Program-made: the position numbers and the translations under genes | The notes under the pieces: generated by a model | The model's input: the letters and a program-made list of their open reading frames with translations, nothing else | The model's database searches: none | What the model was told of the DNA's origin: nothing | Assembly (NCBI RefSeq): GCF_037023725.1 | Contig: NZ_CP146077.1 | Location: forward strand, 719,001 to 783,000 | Reading direction: 5' to 3' | DNA: 64,000 nucleotides | DNA from: Pseudomonas bubulae | GTDB taxonomy: Bacteria; Pseudomonadota; Gammaproteobacteria; Pseudomonadales; Pseudomonadaceae | In this document: in pieces, positions 48,471 through 58,963 of the stretch | Layout: the number at the start of each line of letters is the position of its first letter | Position numbering within the stretch: position 1 is the first letter of the stretch

Positions 48471-50129
48471 ATGCTGACCCTGCTCAATCTGCTTTCCGCC
48501 GTGGCCTTGCTCATCTGGGGCACGCATATCGTCCGAACCGGCATCTTGCGGGTCTACGGTACCAACCTGCGCCATGTCATCGGGCAAAACGTCTCCAGGC
48601 GCATGTTTGCCTTTGTCGCGGGGATCGTGGTTACCGCCATGGTGCAAAGCAGCAACGCCACGGCCATGCTGGTCACCTCCTTTGTCGGCCAGGGGCTGAT
48701 GGCGCTCACTCCCGCGCTGGCCACCATGCTCGGTGCCGATGTCGGTACGGCCTTGATGGCGCGGGTGCTGACCTTCGACCTGTCGTGGCTGTCGCCGCTG
48801 TTGATTTTTCTGGGTGTGATTTTCTTTTTGACCCGCAAGCAAACCCGTGCCGGGCAACTGGGGCGGGTGGGCATTGGCCTGGGCTTGATCATCCTGGCGT
48901 TGCAATTGATTGTCGAAGCCGCCACACCCATCACCCATGCTCAGGGTGTGAAGGTGATTTTTGCTTCGTTGACCGGCGATATTCTGCTCGATGCCCTGGT
49001 TGGCGCCCTGTTCGCCATGGTGTCTTACTCAAGCCTGGCAGCCGTGCTGCTGACCGCCACATTGGCGGGCGCGGGGGTTATCAGCCTGCATGTGGCCATC
49101 GGCCTGGTGATTGGCGCCAATATCGGCAGCGGCATACTGGCGTTTCTCAGTACCAATATGCAGAACGCAGCGGGCCGGCAGGTGGCATTGGGCAGCCTGC
49201 TGTACAAGCTGATCGGCCTGTTGTTGATCATGCCCGTGCTCGACCCGCTGGTGGCCTGGATGGACAGCCTGAGCTATAGCGCCCAGGAGTTGGTGATCGG
49301 CTTCCATCTGCTCTACAACACCGCCCGCTGTTTCTTGATGTTGCCGACAGTAGGCCTGATGGCGCGCATTTGCGCCTGGCTGCTGCCTGAGCGCGAGCAA
49401 ACCAACGGTGTCGCCAAACCGCGCCACCTGGACCCCGCCGCCCTCGATACACCGAGCCTGGCGCTAGCCAATGCGGTGCGCGAAACCCTGCGTATTGGCG
49501 ACCTGATCGACACCATGTTGGTCAATATGCTCGACGTTCTACGCGGCAAGCAAACGGCTATCACCGCGGAAATGCGCACGTTGAGCGATGAAGTCGAAGT
49601 GCTCTACAGCGCGGTAAAACTCTATCTGGCACAAATGCCTCGGGAGGATTTAAGCGAGCAGGACAGTCGGCGCTGGGCTGAAATCATCGAACTGGCGATC
49701 AACCTCAAACTTGCCAGTGATGTAATCGAACGCATGCTGCGCAAAGTCCAGCAGCAGAAAACCTCCCAGCGCCGGTCATTTTCAGAAACAGGGCTGGAGG
49801 AGCTGGTGGGCCTGCAAACCCAGTTAATCGATAATTTGCGTCTTGGGCTGACGGTGTTTCTCAATTCCGACCCGCAGAACGCCCGCCAACTGCTGCGTGA
49901 AAAACGCCGCTTTCGCGCCCAGGAGCGGCGTTTGGCCCACGCTCACGTAAGTCGCTTGCAGCGTAAAGTCACACAAAGTATCGAGACCAGTTCTATGCAT
50001 CTGGAGCTGATCGCGGACATGAAACGCCTTAACTCGTTGTTTTGCGGCAGCGCCTACGTGGTGCTGGAGACCTCTGAAACCGGGGCCCTGGAGTTGGATG
50101 ACGCAGCCGACACGCAACATTCGCCTTGA
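48471..50129 (+). CDS. Na+/Pi-cotransporter family protein with PhoU-like C-terminus
   Basis: The 552 residues begin with a NptA/YjbB-type membrane domain (residues about 1-305) having the duplicated QSSNA/T-type motif: AMVQSSNATAMLVTSFVGQG, then the second copy AMVSYSSLAAVLLTATLAG. The C-terminal 240 residues are helical and PhoU-like (VRETLRIGDLIDTMLVNMLD, then ELAINLKLASDVIERMLRKV). Such proteins usually export or import phosphate with sodium. Close to phoBR, but no Pho box was found upstream. The second motif reads SYSS rather than QSSS, so the ion site may differ. Confidence 0.82.
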   Translation: MLTLLNLLSAVALLIWGTHIVRTGILRVYGTNLRHVIGQNVSRRMFAFVAGIVVTAMVQSSNATAMLVTSFVGQGLMALTPALATMLGADVGTALMARVLTFDLSWLSPLLIFLGVIFFLTRKQTRAGQLGRVGIGLGLIILALQLIVEAATPITHAQGVKVIFASLTGDILLDALVGALFAMVSYSSLAAVLLTATLAGAGVISLHVAIGLVIGANIGSGILAFLSTNMQNAAGRQVALGSLLYKLIGLLLIMPVLDPLVAWMDSLSYSAQELVIGFHLLYNTARCFLMLPTVGLMARICAWLLPEREQTNGVAKPRHLDPAALDTPSLALANAVRETLRIGDLIDTMLVNMLDVLRGKQTAITAEMRTLSDEVEVLYSAVKLYLAQMPREDLSEQDSRRWAEIIELAINLKLASDVIERMLRKVQQQKTSQRRSFSETGLEELVGLQTQLIDNLRLGLTVFLNSDPQNARQLLREKRRFRAQERRLAHAHVSRLQRKVTQSIETSSMHLELIADMKRLNSLFCGSAYVVLETSETGALELDDAADTQHSP

Positions 50130-50212
50130 ACGTTGTACGTCGGGCTGTTGTCAGCCGTTATGCAGCGACTAAGCTGCACGGGCTCAAGGATTCGAGAATT
50201 CAGGGATTTTTT

Positions 50213-51589
50213 ATGCGTTGCCTGCTGTTTATCTGCTTGCTGCTTGGCGCTGCCCAAGGCTTTGCCCTGGATCGCTACAGCGTTGAGGGCTATCAACTGC
50301 CCAATGGTCTGCAACTGATCCTCAAACCCAACAACGATCGCGATCATGTGGCTATTCGGCTGGTGGTGGGGGTGGGTATGGATGACTTTTCCTGCGCCGA
50401 TCAGCAATTGCCCCATCTGCTGGAACATTTGCTCTTCAGCGGCATCGACGACACCGGTGAAGGGGGGCTGGAGGAGCGCATGCAAGCGCTGGGGGGCGAA
50501 TGGAACGCTTTTACCAGCAGCGCCGATACCACCTTTGTGATCGAGGCCCCGGCAAAAAATCAGCGCAAGATTCTCGACCTGCTGCTGGGGTTGCTGACCC
50601 GCACACAGCTGACCGAGCAGCGTATCAGCGACGCCAAGCAGGTGGTCGAGCGCGAAGACGGCGGCCATTATTCGCACTTGCAGCGCTGGCTGGACCGTCA
50701 GGACCTGGGCCACAGCGCCAGCAACCAGTTGGCTGTCGAATTGGGCCTGAAATGCGCCGAGCGGGCCGAAGTGCATGACCTTACCCGCCAGCAGCTAGAG
50801 GCTGTACGCCAGAAGTGGTACGCGCCCAACAACATGACGCTGATTATCGTCGGCGACCTTGACCGTTTCTTGCCAGCTTATCTCGAGCGAGCCTACGGTG
50901 CCCTCGAGCCGGTTGACCCCAGCGAGCACCGTCCCCTGGCCGCCATCGATGCCAAGGCCGACGCAGAGCGCGAGCTGGTGCGCGGTGTGGTGGGCGATAC
51001 GGCAACCCTGCACTGGTTGCTGCCCGAACCGGTTATCGAAGGGCAATCCGATGAAACCTGGACCCTGCTGCGCGATTATCTGGAGTGGGCGCTGTACAGC
51101 GAACTGCGGCTCAAGCACGGCTTGTCTTACGGCCCCTGGGCTGAGCGGGAGGTGTTTGGCGGCGTGAGTTTTCTGAGTCTGAATGCGGATCTTGAACGCG
51201 AGAACGTGCCCAGGGCCCGTGAGGTGATGCAGCAACTCACGTCACGGCTGCTCAAGGACGGGCTGGATCCGCAGGTGTTTGCCCGACTCAAGCAAACGGC
51301 CATTTCCCGTCAGGCGTGGACGGTGCAAGGCAGCAGTGCGCTGGCTGATTACTACTGGGCCTCGCTGGGAGACTACGATGAAGGCCGTTTTGCCGACCCT
51401 GCCCGGCAGTTGCAGGCCATTAACCTGGAGCAGGCAAATGCCGCACTGCGCGAGTTATTTGCCGAGCCCGGGTACATTCGCATCGAAAAGCCGCTATTCA
51501 GCTATCACGGCTTGAGCATGGCCATTTTGGGCGGGTTGCTGCTGTTGATCAGCGCCGCGGTGGGTTGGCGCCTTTGGCGCCGGCGTTAA
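50213..51589 (+). CDS. M16-family zinc metallopeptidase-like protein, membrane-anchored
   Basis: The ATG at 50213 gives 458 residues with a signal peptide (CLLFICLLLGAAQGFA), an M16 N-terminal domain with the inverted zinc motif HLLEH in QLPHLLEHLLFSGID and a downstream acidic segment VVEREDGG, and a second M16 domain after residue 200 (APNNMTLIIVGDLDRFLPAY). A C-terminal membrane helix (LSMAILGGLLLLISAAVGWR) with a basic end suggests a periplasmic, membrane-bound enzyme. Substrate unknown. The longer frame from 50126 overlaps the upstream gene and is not used. Confidence 0.85.
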   Translation: MRCLLFICLLLGAAQGFALDRYSVEGYQLPNGLQLILKPNNDRDHVAIRLVVGVGMDDFSCADQQLPHLLEHLLFSGIDDTGEGGLEERMQALGGEWNAFTSSADTTFVIEAPAKNQRKILDLLLGLLTRTQLTEQRISDAKQVVEREDGGHYSHLQRWLDRQDLGHSASNQLAVELGLKCAERAEVHDLTRQQLEAVRQKWYAPNNMTLIIVGDLDRFLPAYLERAYGALEPVDPSEHRPLAAIDAKADAERELVRGVVGDTATLHWLLPEPVIEGQSDETWTLLRDYLEWALYSELRLKHGLSYGPWAEREVFGGVSFLSLNADLERENVPRAREVMQQLTSRLLKDGLDPQVFARLKQTAISRQAWTVQGSSALADYYWASLGDYDEGRFADPARQLQAINLEQANAALRELFAEPGYIRIEKPLFSYHGLSMAILGGLLLLISAAVGWRLWRRR

Positions 51590-51684
51590 GGCTTGATTGC
51601 CGGAGTCGCAAACGTTTTGATACCGTAAAATCATTGCCTATTCGCGGCTGGTTGATCCAGCCGCCAGCGTGCGGAGTATTCATC

Positions 51685-52611
51685 GTGAGTGATCGTTCCA
51701 ATCCTTGGCAATTGCAGGCCATCGTCTGCCAACTGCGCGCGGCGCGAAACCAGTGGCGTACGCAAAACGGCCGCGTCAGTGGCGAACAGGGCGGTCGCGA
51801 GCTGCCGTCGCGTGCTGCAATGGCCGATATTCTTGAAGCTCTTTGCGGTGCTTTGTTTCCGATGCGTTTGGGCCCGGTGGACCTGCGTGAAGAGAGCGAA
51901 GATTTCTACGTGGGCCACACCCTGGACGTAGCCCTCAATGCGTTGCTGACCCAGGCCCGGCTGGAGTTGCGTTATGTCGCGCGTCAGGGCGGGTTGCCGG
52001 ATGAGGGAGTGGATGCGACGGCGACCTTGCTGATTCAGGACTTTGCCCTGGCATTGCCGGGTTTGCGCAGCATTCTCGATACTGACGTACTGGCCGCTTA
52101 CCACGGTGACCCGGCGGCGCGCTGCGTCGATGAAGTGCTGCTGTGCTACCCGGGAATTCTGGCGGTGATTCATCACCGGTTGGCGCACCACCTGTACCGT
52201 GCCGGGCTACCGTTGCTGGCGCGGATCAGCGCAGAAATCGCCCATTCGGCCACGGGGATCGACATTCACCCCGGCGCGCAGATTGGCCGCAGTTTCTTTA
52301 TCGATCACGGCACGGGTGTGGTGATTGGTGAAACTGCGATTATTGGCGAGCGTGTGCGGATTTATCAGGCTGTGACGTTGGGTGCCAAGCGGTTCCCGGC
52401 GGATGAGTCGGGACAGCTGCAAAAAGGCCATCCACGTCATCCGATCGTTGAGGATGATGTGGTGATTTATGCGGGAGCGACGATTTTGGGGCGTATCACC
52501 ATTGGTCAGGGTTCGACCATTGGTGGCAACGTATGGTTGACCCGCAGCGTACCGGCAGGCAGCAACCTGACCCAGGCTAACCTGCTGCATGATGACGGGA
52601 CGCAGAAGTAA
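51685..52611 (+). CDS. epsC: Serine O-acetyltransferase, EpsC type
   Basis: Acetylates serine for cysteine synthesis. The GTG at 51685, with GGAG eight bases upstream, gives 308 residues. The N-terminal helical domain (to residue 175) is followed by the left-handed beta-helix with hexapeptide repeats: GIDIHPGAQIGRSFFIDHGT, VVIGETAIIGERVRIYQAVT, and DDVVIYAGATILGRITIGQG. The catalytic His is in IDHGTGVVIGE. Compared with E. coli CysE it has the longer N-terminal domain of the EpsC/NifP group. The open frame back to 51565 lies in the M16 gene. Confidence 0.9.
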   Translation: MSDRSNPWQLQAIVCQLRAARNQWRTQNGRVSGEQGGRELPSRAAMADILEALCGALFPMRLGPVDLREESEDFYVGHTLDVALNALLTQARLELRYVARQGGLPDEGVDATATLLIQDFALALPGLRSILDTDVLAAYHGDPAARCVDEVLLCYPGILAVIHHRLAHHLYRAGLPLLARISAEIAHSATGIDIHPGAQIGRSFFIDHGTGVVIGETAIIGERVRIYQAVTLGAKRFPADESGQLQKGHPRHPIVEDDVVIYAGATILGRITIGQGSTIGGNVWLTRSVPAGSNLTQANLLHDDGTQK

Positions 52612-52628
52612 TACGGTTTAAGCCTCTT

Positions 52629-52717
52629 GCCCTCACCCCAGCCCTCTCCCGGGGGGAGAGGGAGCCGATGTGTGGTGACATCCCCCAATCAGTCCCCTCT
52701 CCCTCCGGGAGAGGGGC
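52629..52717. repeat. Family C palindromic pair
   Basis: CCCTCACCCCAGCCCTCTCC and the inverted CCCCTCTCCCTCCGGGAGAG flank a 30-base spacer between the converging epsC and trpA genes. The right unit ends 8 bases from the trpA stop and may end that transcript. Confidence 0.85.
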
Positions 52718-52724
52718 TCTTGAT

Positions 52725-53530
52725 CTAGCGGGCGCTACGTACACCTTCAGCCAGCGCTGCACACAAACTCAGCACACCATCCACCGCCTGTTCAGGCGTC
52801 GCTGCATTCTCGATCTTGTCGATCAGGGCCGAGCCCACCACCACGCCATCGGCCAGGCGGGCAATTGCCGCAGCCTGTTCAGGGGTACGGATACCAAAGC
52901 CCACGCTGATCGGCAAATCAGTATGCCGACGCAGACGCGCGATAGCCGCGCCCACCTGTTCCGTGGTGGCCGAACCGGCACCGGTCACGCCCGCCACCGA
53001 AACGTAATACACAAAGCCCGAACTGCCAGCCAATACGGTCGGCAGGCGCACGTCGTCTGTGGTTGGCGTGGTCAGGCGGATAAAGTCCAGGCCTGCAGCC
53101 TGCGCCGGGTCGCACAGCTCGCTGTTGTGCTCGGGTGGCATGTCGACCACGATCAGGCCGTCTACGCCCGACTCTTTGGCTTCGGCGATAAAACGCGCCA
53201 CGCCATAGTGGTGGATCGGGTTGAAATAGCCCATCAGCACCAGCGGAGTGTCGTTGTTACCGGTACGAAATTCACGAACCATCTGCAGGGTTTTTGCCAG
53301 GTTCTGCTTGGCACCCAACGCACGGATGTTGGCCAGTTGAATCGCCGGGCCGTCGGCCATCGGATCGGTGAAGGGCATGCCCAGTTCGATCACATCGGCG
53401 CCTGCTGCCGGCAAGCCTTTGAGGATGGCCAGCGAGGTGTCGTAATCCGGGTCACCGGCGGTGACAAAGGTCACCAGCGCCGCGCGGTTTTGTTCCTTGA
53501 GAGCGGTAAAGCGCGTTTGCAGGCGGCTCA

Positions 53531-53531
<1 letters not shown>
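52725..53531 (-). CDS. trpA: Tryptophan synthase alpha subunit
   Basis: Cleaves indole-3-glycerol phosphate to indole and glyceraldehyde-3-phosphate. The 268-residue TIM barrel has the catalytic glutamate in [19 protein letters not shown] and the aspartate in [17 protein letters not shown]; the phosphate site is near [15 protein letters not shown]. It begins in a one-base overlap with the trpB stop (TGATG), which suggests tight translational coupling. It is the last gene of the trpBA operon. Confidence 0.97.
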
Positions 53532-54751
<1,220 letters not shown>

Positions 54752-54840
54752 GTGACGCTCCAGATAAAAAATGGCGAAGGTCTATGGGCCTGACTGTACC
54801 CGTGACAGCCCGGGATGAAAACCGATAAGATCGCCGTAAC

Positions 54841-54859
54841 CTGTCAGGAAAACTCACAG
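54841..54859. promoter_or_regulatory. TrpI operator candidate
   Basis: CTGTCAG-GAAAA-CTCACAG is a dyad with 7-base arms (one mismatch) and a 5-base spacer, resembling the P. aeruginosa TrpI site I (TGTGAG-N5-CTCACA, from memory). It lies 5 bases before the trpI ATG, inside the 54752-54864 divergent region, and would serve both trpBA activation and trpI autorepression. Confidence 0.65.
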
Positions 54860-54864
54860 ATACC

Positions 54865-55761
54865 ATGAGCCGCGATCTCCCCCCTCTTAATGCCCTGCGT
54901 GCCTTTGAAGCCACCGCCCGCCTGAGCAGCGTCAGCCAGGCGGCTGAGCAGCTACACGTCACCCACGGTGCCGTCAGTCGGCAATTGAAAGTGCTGGAAG
55001 AGCACCTGGGGGTGAGCCTGTTCGTCAAGGAAGGGCGCGGGCTAAAGCTGACCGAAGCCGGTATCCGCTTGCGGGATGCCAGTAGCGAAGCCTTTGAGCG
55101 CTTGAGAAATGTATGCGCTGAACTCACGCAAAGCCAGGTTGACGCTCCGTTCGTGCTCGGCTGTTCAGGCAGTTTGCTGGCGCGCTGGTTTATTCCGCGC
55201 CTGGGCCGATTGAATGCCGACTTGCCTGACTTGCGCCTGCACCTGTCGGCCGGTGAAGGCGATCTGGACCCGCGTCGCCCCGGGCTGGATGCATTGCTGG
55301 TGTTTGCCGAGCCACCCTGGCCAGCAGACATGCAGGTTTACGAATTAGCCAGCGAGCGCATTGGCCCGGTGGTCAGTCCCCGTTATGCGCGGTACGAACA
55401 ACTGCGCCATGCCCCGGCCAGCGCCTTGCTCGACGAACCGTTGCTGCACACCACTTCGCGGCCGCAGGCATGGCCGAGCTGGGCGCAAAAAAACGCAATT
55501 GAGACGAAGGATTTAAAATACGGGCAGGGGTTTGAGCACTTGTATTACTTGCTGGAAGCCGCCGTTGCGGGGCTGGGTGTGGCGATTGCTCCCGAGCCGC
55601 TGGTGGCCCAGGACCTGCAAGCAGGACGGCTGGCTGCGCCCTGGGGCTTCAATGAAACCCCGGGGCAACTGACGTTATGGTTGCCCAAGCGCGCCGCAGA
55701 CGGACGCGCCAGGCAACTTGCGCAATGGCTCAAGGCAGAGCTTGCGCGCAGCGCAGATTAA
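54865..55761 (+). CDS. trpI: LysR-family activator of trpBA
   Basis: Activates trpBA in response to indole-3-glycerol phosphate. The 298 residues begin [20 protein letters not shown], with a LysR helix-turn-helix at residues about 20-45 ([20 protein letters not shown]), followed by the periplasmic-binding-protein-like sensor domain. It is divergent from trpBA and close to known TrpI length (about 295). Its stop overlaps that of the convergent DUF883 gene by four bases. Confidence 0.94.
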   Translation: MSRDLPPLNALRAFEATARLSSVSQAAEQLHVTHGAVSRQLKVLEEHLGVSLFVKEGRGLKLTEAGIRLRDASSEAFERLRNVCAELTQSQVDAPFVLGCSGSLLARWFIPRLGRLNADLPDLRLHLSAGEGDLDPRRPGLDALLVFAEPPWPADMQVYELASERIGPVVSPRYARYEQLRHAPASALLDEPLLHTTSRPQAWPSWAQKNAIETKDLKYGQGFEHLYYLLEAAVAGLGVAIAPEPLVAQDLQAGRLAAPWGFNETPGQLTLWLPKRAADGRARQLAQWLKAELARSAD

Positions 55762-56084
55762 TTGCCGCGCTTGCACAACAGGAAGGCTGCCAGCAGACCC
55801 AGTGCGCCGATGGCAACGCCAGCGGTGGCATACGGATGCTCTTGGGCGTATTCACGGGTAGCGATCGCGGTTTCGCGGGTTTTGTCCTTCACTTCTTCCA
55901 GCGCATCGCTGAGCAGATGACGTGAATGCTTCAGCGCGTTCTCGGCGTTGTTCTTGAGAATGCCAAGGGTCTTTTTGGACTCGTCCGAAGCGTCGTGCTT
56001 GAGGCTTTCAAGAGACTTGAGCAGGCTCTCGATCTCTGCTTCCATGCTTTGCAATGAGGCTTTACGTAAAGAGTTGCTAGCCAT
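55758..56084 (-). CDS. ElaB/YqjD-type DUF883 membrane-anchored protein
   Basis: A 108-residue protein with a long amphipathic helical/coiled-coil region (residues 10-85, for example [20 protein letters not shown]) and a single C-terminal membrane helix ([18 protein letters not shown]) ending KRGN. This is the architecture of ElaB/YqjD, which are stationary-phase proteins that tether ribosomes to the inner membrane in E. coli. The GYPxxG-like segment reads HPYATAG. It starts with ATG after GCAGGAGAGCCC. Confidence 0.87.
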   Translation of the reverse strand: MASNSLRKASLQSMEAEIESLLKSLESLKHDASDESKKTLGILKNNAENALKHSRHLLSDALEEVKDKTRETAIATREYAQEHPYATAGVAIGALGLLAAFLLCKRGN

Positions 56085-56238
56085 TAGGGCTCTCCTGCAT
56101 TGATGAGTGAGGTGCTTGTTAAGTCGGACTACAGGGGCGTGAGAAAGTGCAGTTAACCTGAACTTTTCCTTTTAGATTGCCTACAAAGTATTTAGCACAT
56201 TCGCTGCTAGGCTTTGATTTACGACAAAGGAGAACGTT

Positions 56239-56454
56239 ATGTCTGACCATCACACCTACAAGAAAGTCGAATTGGTAGGCTCGTCCCCGACCAGCATAGA
56301 AGACGCCATCGGTAATGCACTGGCCGAAGCCAACAAAAGCATCAAGCACCTTGAATGGTTCGAGGTGATCGACACCCGCGGCCATATCAAGGACGGCAAG
56401 GTGGCGCACTATCAGGTAACGCTCAAAATCGGCTTCAGGATTGCCAGCAGTTGA
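56239..56454 (+). CDS. Dodecin (flavin-binding small protein)
   Basis: A 71-residue protein that forms a dodecamer storing or buffering flavins. The dodecin pattern is visible: [40 protein letters not shown], then [18 protein letters not shown]. It starts with ATG after AAAGGAGAACGTT. A strong terminator follows at 56515. Confidence 0.93.
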   Translation: MSDHHTYKKVELVGSSPTSIEDAIGNALAEANKSIKHLEWFEVIDTRGHIKDGKVAHYQVTLKIGFRIASS

Positions 56455-56514
56455 TTTGAGGCAAGGTTTTGCCCCGTGGACTGGCCGTTTGCCATAAAGT
56501 CCGCTACACAGTCT

Positions 56515-56555
56515 GGGTGCAATGCGGCATGTTCGCATTGCACCCTTTTTGTTTT
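56515..56555 (+). terminator. Rho-independent terminator after dodecin
   Basis: GGGTGCAATGCG and CGCATTGCACCC form a perfect 12-bp stem with a 7-base loop, followed by TTTTTGTTTT. It ends the dodecin transcript and lies only about 20 bases before the DUF1161 gene, so that gene's promoter must overlap or lie upstream of the terminator. Confidence 0.93.
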
Positions 56556-56573
56556 GACCGGGGAATGTGACCG

Positions 56574-56798
56574 ATGAAAAAGCTTTTATTGGCTGTAGGT
56601 TTGCTGAGTCTGGCAGGAACGGCGTTCGCGGCGGGCAAGCCGTGCGAAGAACTGAAAAGCGAAATCGCGGCGAAGATTGAAGCTAACGGCGCCAGACATT
56701 ATTCGCTGACGGTTGTGGAAAAAGGTGCTGCCGCTGACGGCAAGGTAGTGGGCTCTTGCGAAGCCGGCACCAAAGAAATTGTCTATAAGCGCGGGTAA
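56574..56798 (+). CDS. DUF1161 small periplasmic protein (copy 1)
   Basis: A 74-residue protein with a signal peptide (KKLLLAVGLLSLAGTAFA) and the mature DUF1161 core: AGKPCEELKSEIAAKIEANG, then VVGSCEAGTKEIVYKRG. Two cysteines (PCEE and GSCE) probably form one disulfide. Function unknown. A paralog lies at 58718-58963. The start is ATG, with a weak GGGGAATGTGACC upstream. Confidence 0.87.
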   Translation: MKKLLLAVGLLSLAGTAFAAGKPCEELKSEIAAKIEANGARHYSLTVVEKGAAADGKVVGSCEAGTKEIVYKRG

Positions 56799-56819
56799 GT
56801 CCAGCTCAGTAGTAGATCT

Positions 56820-56906
56820 TGTGGGAGCGGGCTTGCTCGCGATGTGCACGCTGCGGTGTTTCAGATCAATCGCGTCGATACCATCGCGAGCAAGCCCGCT
56901 CCCACA
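56820..56906. repeat. REP-type inverted pair, family A
   Basis: Inverted GAGCGGGCTTGCTCGC cores between the converging DUF1161 gene and the luciferase-like gene, closed by TGTGGG and CCCACA. Confidence 0.9.
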
Positions 56907-56918
56907 CTTCCCTTTGCG

Positions 56919-57923
56919 TCAGGCCCCTTTCATCACCTGCGACAGCAATTCATACGAGTGAATGCGGTCTGCGTGTTCGTACAGATCACAGGTAAAAATC
57001 AACTCATCGGCCTGGGTCTGCTCGACCAGCACGTCCAGCTTGGCCTTGATCTTCTGCGGGCTGCCGACCATCGCCAGGCCCAGGAAACTCATCACCGTCT
57101 CTTTTTCGTGGGGCAGCCACAAACCGTCCATCGTCGCCACCGGCGCGCGCTGCACCAGACTCTGCCCGCGCATCAGCGCCAGGATTCGCTGGTACACCGA
57201 GGTGGCCAGGTACTCGGCCTGCTCGTCGGTATCAGCAGCCACCAGCGGCACGCCCAACATCACGTAGGGCTTGTCCAGCACGGCAGAAGGCTTGAAGTGG
57301 TTGCGATAAACGCGAATCGCTTCATGCATCAACCGTGGTGCGAAATGTGATGCAAAGGCGTAAGGCAAACCCAGTTCACCGGCCAATTGTGCACTGAACA
57401 GACTGGAGCCCAGCAGCCAGACCGGCACATTGGTGCCAGTGCCCGGCATGGCAATGATCCGTTGGTCGGGAGTACGTGGGCCCAGATAGCGCATCAGCTC
57501 GGCCACATCCTGCGGGAAATCATCGGCACTGCCCGAACGCTCACGACGCAGGGCGCGGGCGGTCATCTGATCCGAGCCGGGCGCGCGGCCAAGGCCCAGG
57601 TCAATGCGTCCCGGGTACAGGCTTTCGAGGGTGCCGAACTGCTCGGCGATAACCAGCGGCGCATGGTTGGGCAGCATCACGCCGCCCGAGCCGACACGGA
57701 TGGTTGACGTACCGCCGGCGAGATAACCGATCAACACCGAGGTCGCCGAACTGGCAATCCCATCCATGTTGTGGTGTTCCGCTACCCAGAAACGGTTGTA
57801 GCCGAATTTTTCCACATGCTGTGCCAGATCCAGCGAATTACGCAACGACTGGGCTGCACTGCCGTTTTCGCGGACAGGGACCAGGTCGAGGGTCGAGAAT
57901 TTGATGTCAGACAGTCGTTTCAT
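56919..57923 (-). CDS. Luciferase-like flavin-dependent monooxygenase (YhbW type)
   Basis: A bacterial-luciferase-fold (LLM class) protein of 334 residues. Landmarks are [20 protein letters not shown] at the N-terminus, [40 protein letters not shown] and [20 protein letters not shown], matching the MsnO8/YhbW subgroup. It needs a reduced flavin from an unlinked reductase. Substrate unknown. The gene stands alone between a REP doublet and the divergent osmC. Confidence 0.88.
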   Translation of the reverse strand: MKRLSDIKFSTLDLVPVRENGSAAQSLRNSLDLAQHVEKFGYNRFWVAEHHNMDGIASSATSVLIGYLAGGTSTIRVGSGGVMLPNHAPLVIAEQFGTLESLYPGRIDLGLGRAPGSDQMTARALRRERSGSADDFPQDVAELMRYLGPRTPDQRIIAMPGTGTNVPVWLLGSSLFSAQLAGELGLPYAFASHFAPRLMHEAIRVYRNHFKPSAVLDKPYVMLGVPLVAADTDEQAEYLATSVYQRILALMRGQSLVQRAPVATMDGLWLPHEKETVMSFLGLAMVGSPQKIKAKLDVLVEQTQADELIFTCDLYEHADRIHSYELLSQVMKGA

Positions 57924-58138
57924 CAGCCGGCTACTCCAGGTGGGATGCAGGTCAGGGTGCTCGCATAACCTGCCAGTACTTACAGCAATATGGGCATATA
58001 CCCGAGTTTCAATGGTCGACTGGGAATTGAGCTACTAAAAATGAAGATTGGTCCGACAGGGTGAACTTTGTGGGGCGAACTACCCTCACTAGTTCATTCA
58101 AGGCGTGAAACCTTCGCGCCGTTCTTCAGGAGGCACGC

Positions 58139-58570
58139 ATGAGTATTAAAAAGAAAGCATCGGCTCATTGGGCAGGCGACCTTAAAACCGGCATTGGCTC
58201 CATCTCCACAGAAACCGGAGTGCTGCGCGAAGCGCCTTATGGCTTCAAGGCGAGGTTCGAAGGCGGTAAGGGCACCAACCCCGAAGAGCTGATCGGCGCA
58301 GCCCATGCAGGCTGTTTCTCGATGGCCTTGTCGATGATTCTCGGTGATGCCGGCCTCAAGGCCGACAGTATCGATACCACTGCTGAAGTAACCCTGGATC
58401 AAGTGGACGGCGGTTTTGCAATTACGGCCGTGCATCTGGTGCTCAAGGCCAAGGTGCCCGGCGCCACCCAGGCGCAATTCGACGAACTGACCACCAAAGC
58501 CAAAGAGGGCTGCCCGGTGTCCAAGGTACTGAACGCCAAAATCACCCTCGACGCGACGCTGGTGAGCTGA
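58139..58570 (+). CDS. osmC: Organic hydroperoxide reductase, OsmC
   Basis: Thiol peroxidase acting on organic hydroperoxides during osmotic and stationary-phase stress. The 143 residues include the two catalytic cysteines in AAHAGCFSMALSMILG and KEGCPVSKVL. The N-terminal IKKKASAHWAGDLKTGIGSI is typical of the OsmC branch rather than Ohr. It starts with ATG after AGGAGGCACGC. A symmetric hairpin follows 10 bases after the stop. Confidence 0.93.
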   Translation: MSIKKKASAHWAGDLKTGIGSISTETGVLREAPYGFKARFEGGKGTNPEELIGAAHAGCFSMALSMILGDAGLKADSIDTTAEVTLDQVDGGFAITAVHLVLKAKVPGATQAQFDELTTKAKEGCPVSKVLNAKITLDATLVS

Positions 58571-58579
58571 CACCACCTG

Positions 58580-58608
58580 TGTGCCCCGCTAACCGCTAGC
58601 GGGGCACA
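58580..58608 (+). terminator. Stem-loop after osmC
   Basis: TGTGCCCCGCTA and TAGCGGGGCACA form a perfect 12-bp stem with a 5-base loop, 10 bases after the osmC stop. It lacks a T-run but is positioned as a transcript end. Confidence 0.65.
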
Positions 58609-58717
58609 ATCGATACCCGGCTGCGACAGATCAGTCCTGCGCTGTGCGATATGTGATCGAATGGTCGTTACTCGCGTCAGATCATGACTTTGCGTTCTGC
58701 CTCAAGGGAGTCTCACC

Positions 58718-58963
58718 ATGAAACGTTTTGCTCTAGCTGTAGTTTGCTGCGCCTTGGCCACCTCGGCTCTGGCGGCGCCCAAGCCGTGCGAAGAACTGAA
58801 AGCCGAAATCGAAGCCAAGATCCAGGCGAACAATGTGTCGTCCTACACCCTCGAAATCGTGAGCAATGAAGAAGTTCATGACGAGAACATGGTGGTTGGT
58901 TCGTGTGAAAGCGGCACCAAGAAAATCATCTACCAGAACAACGACCGTCAGCCTTCAAGGTAA
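58718..58963 (+). CDS. DUF1161 small periplasmic protein (copy 2)
   Basis: An 81-residue paralog of the 56574 gene: signal peptide (RFALAVVCCALATSALA), then APKPCEELKAEIEAKIQANN and VVGSCESGTKKIIYQNNDRQ. Both cysteines are kept. It starts with ATG after AAGGGAGTCTCACC. Its 3' end overlaps the convergent lipoprotein gene by 9 bases. Confidence 0.87.
   Translation: MKRFALAVVCCALATSALAAPKPCEELKAEIEAKIQANNVSSYTLEIVSNEEVHDENMVVGSCESGTKKIIYQNNDRQPSR

Noticed and set aside
42505..52717. Repeated palindromes considered as a CRISPR array
   Set aside because: Repeats are dispersed singles or inverted pairs, without direct repeats, regular spacers or cas genes.
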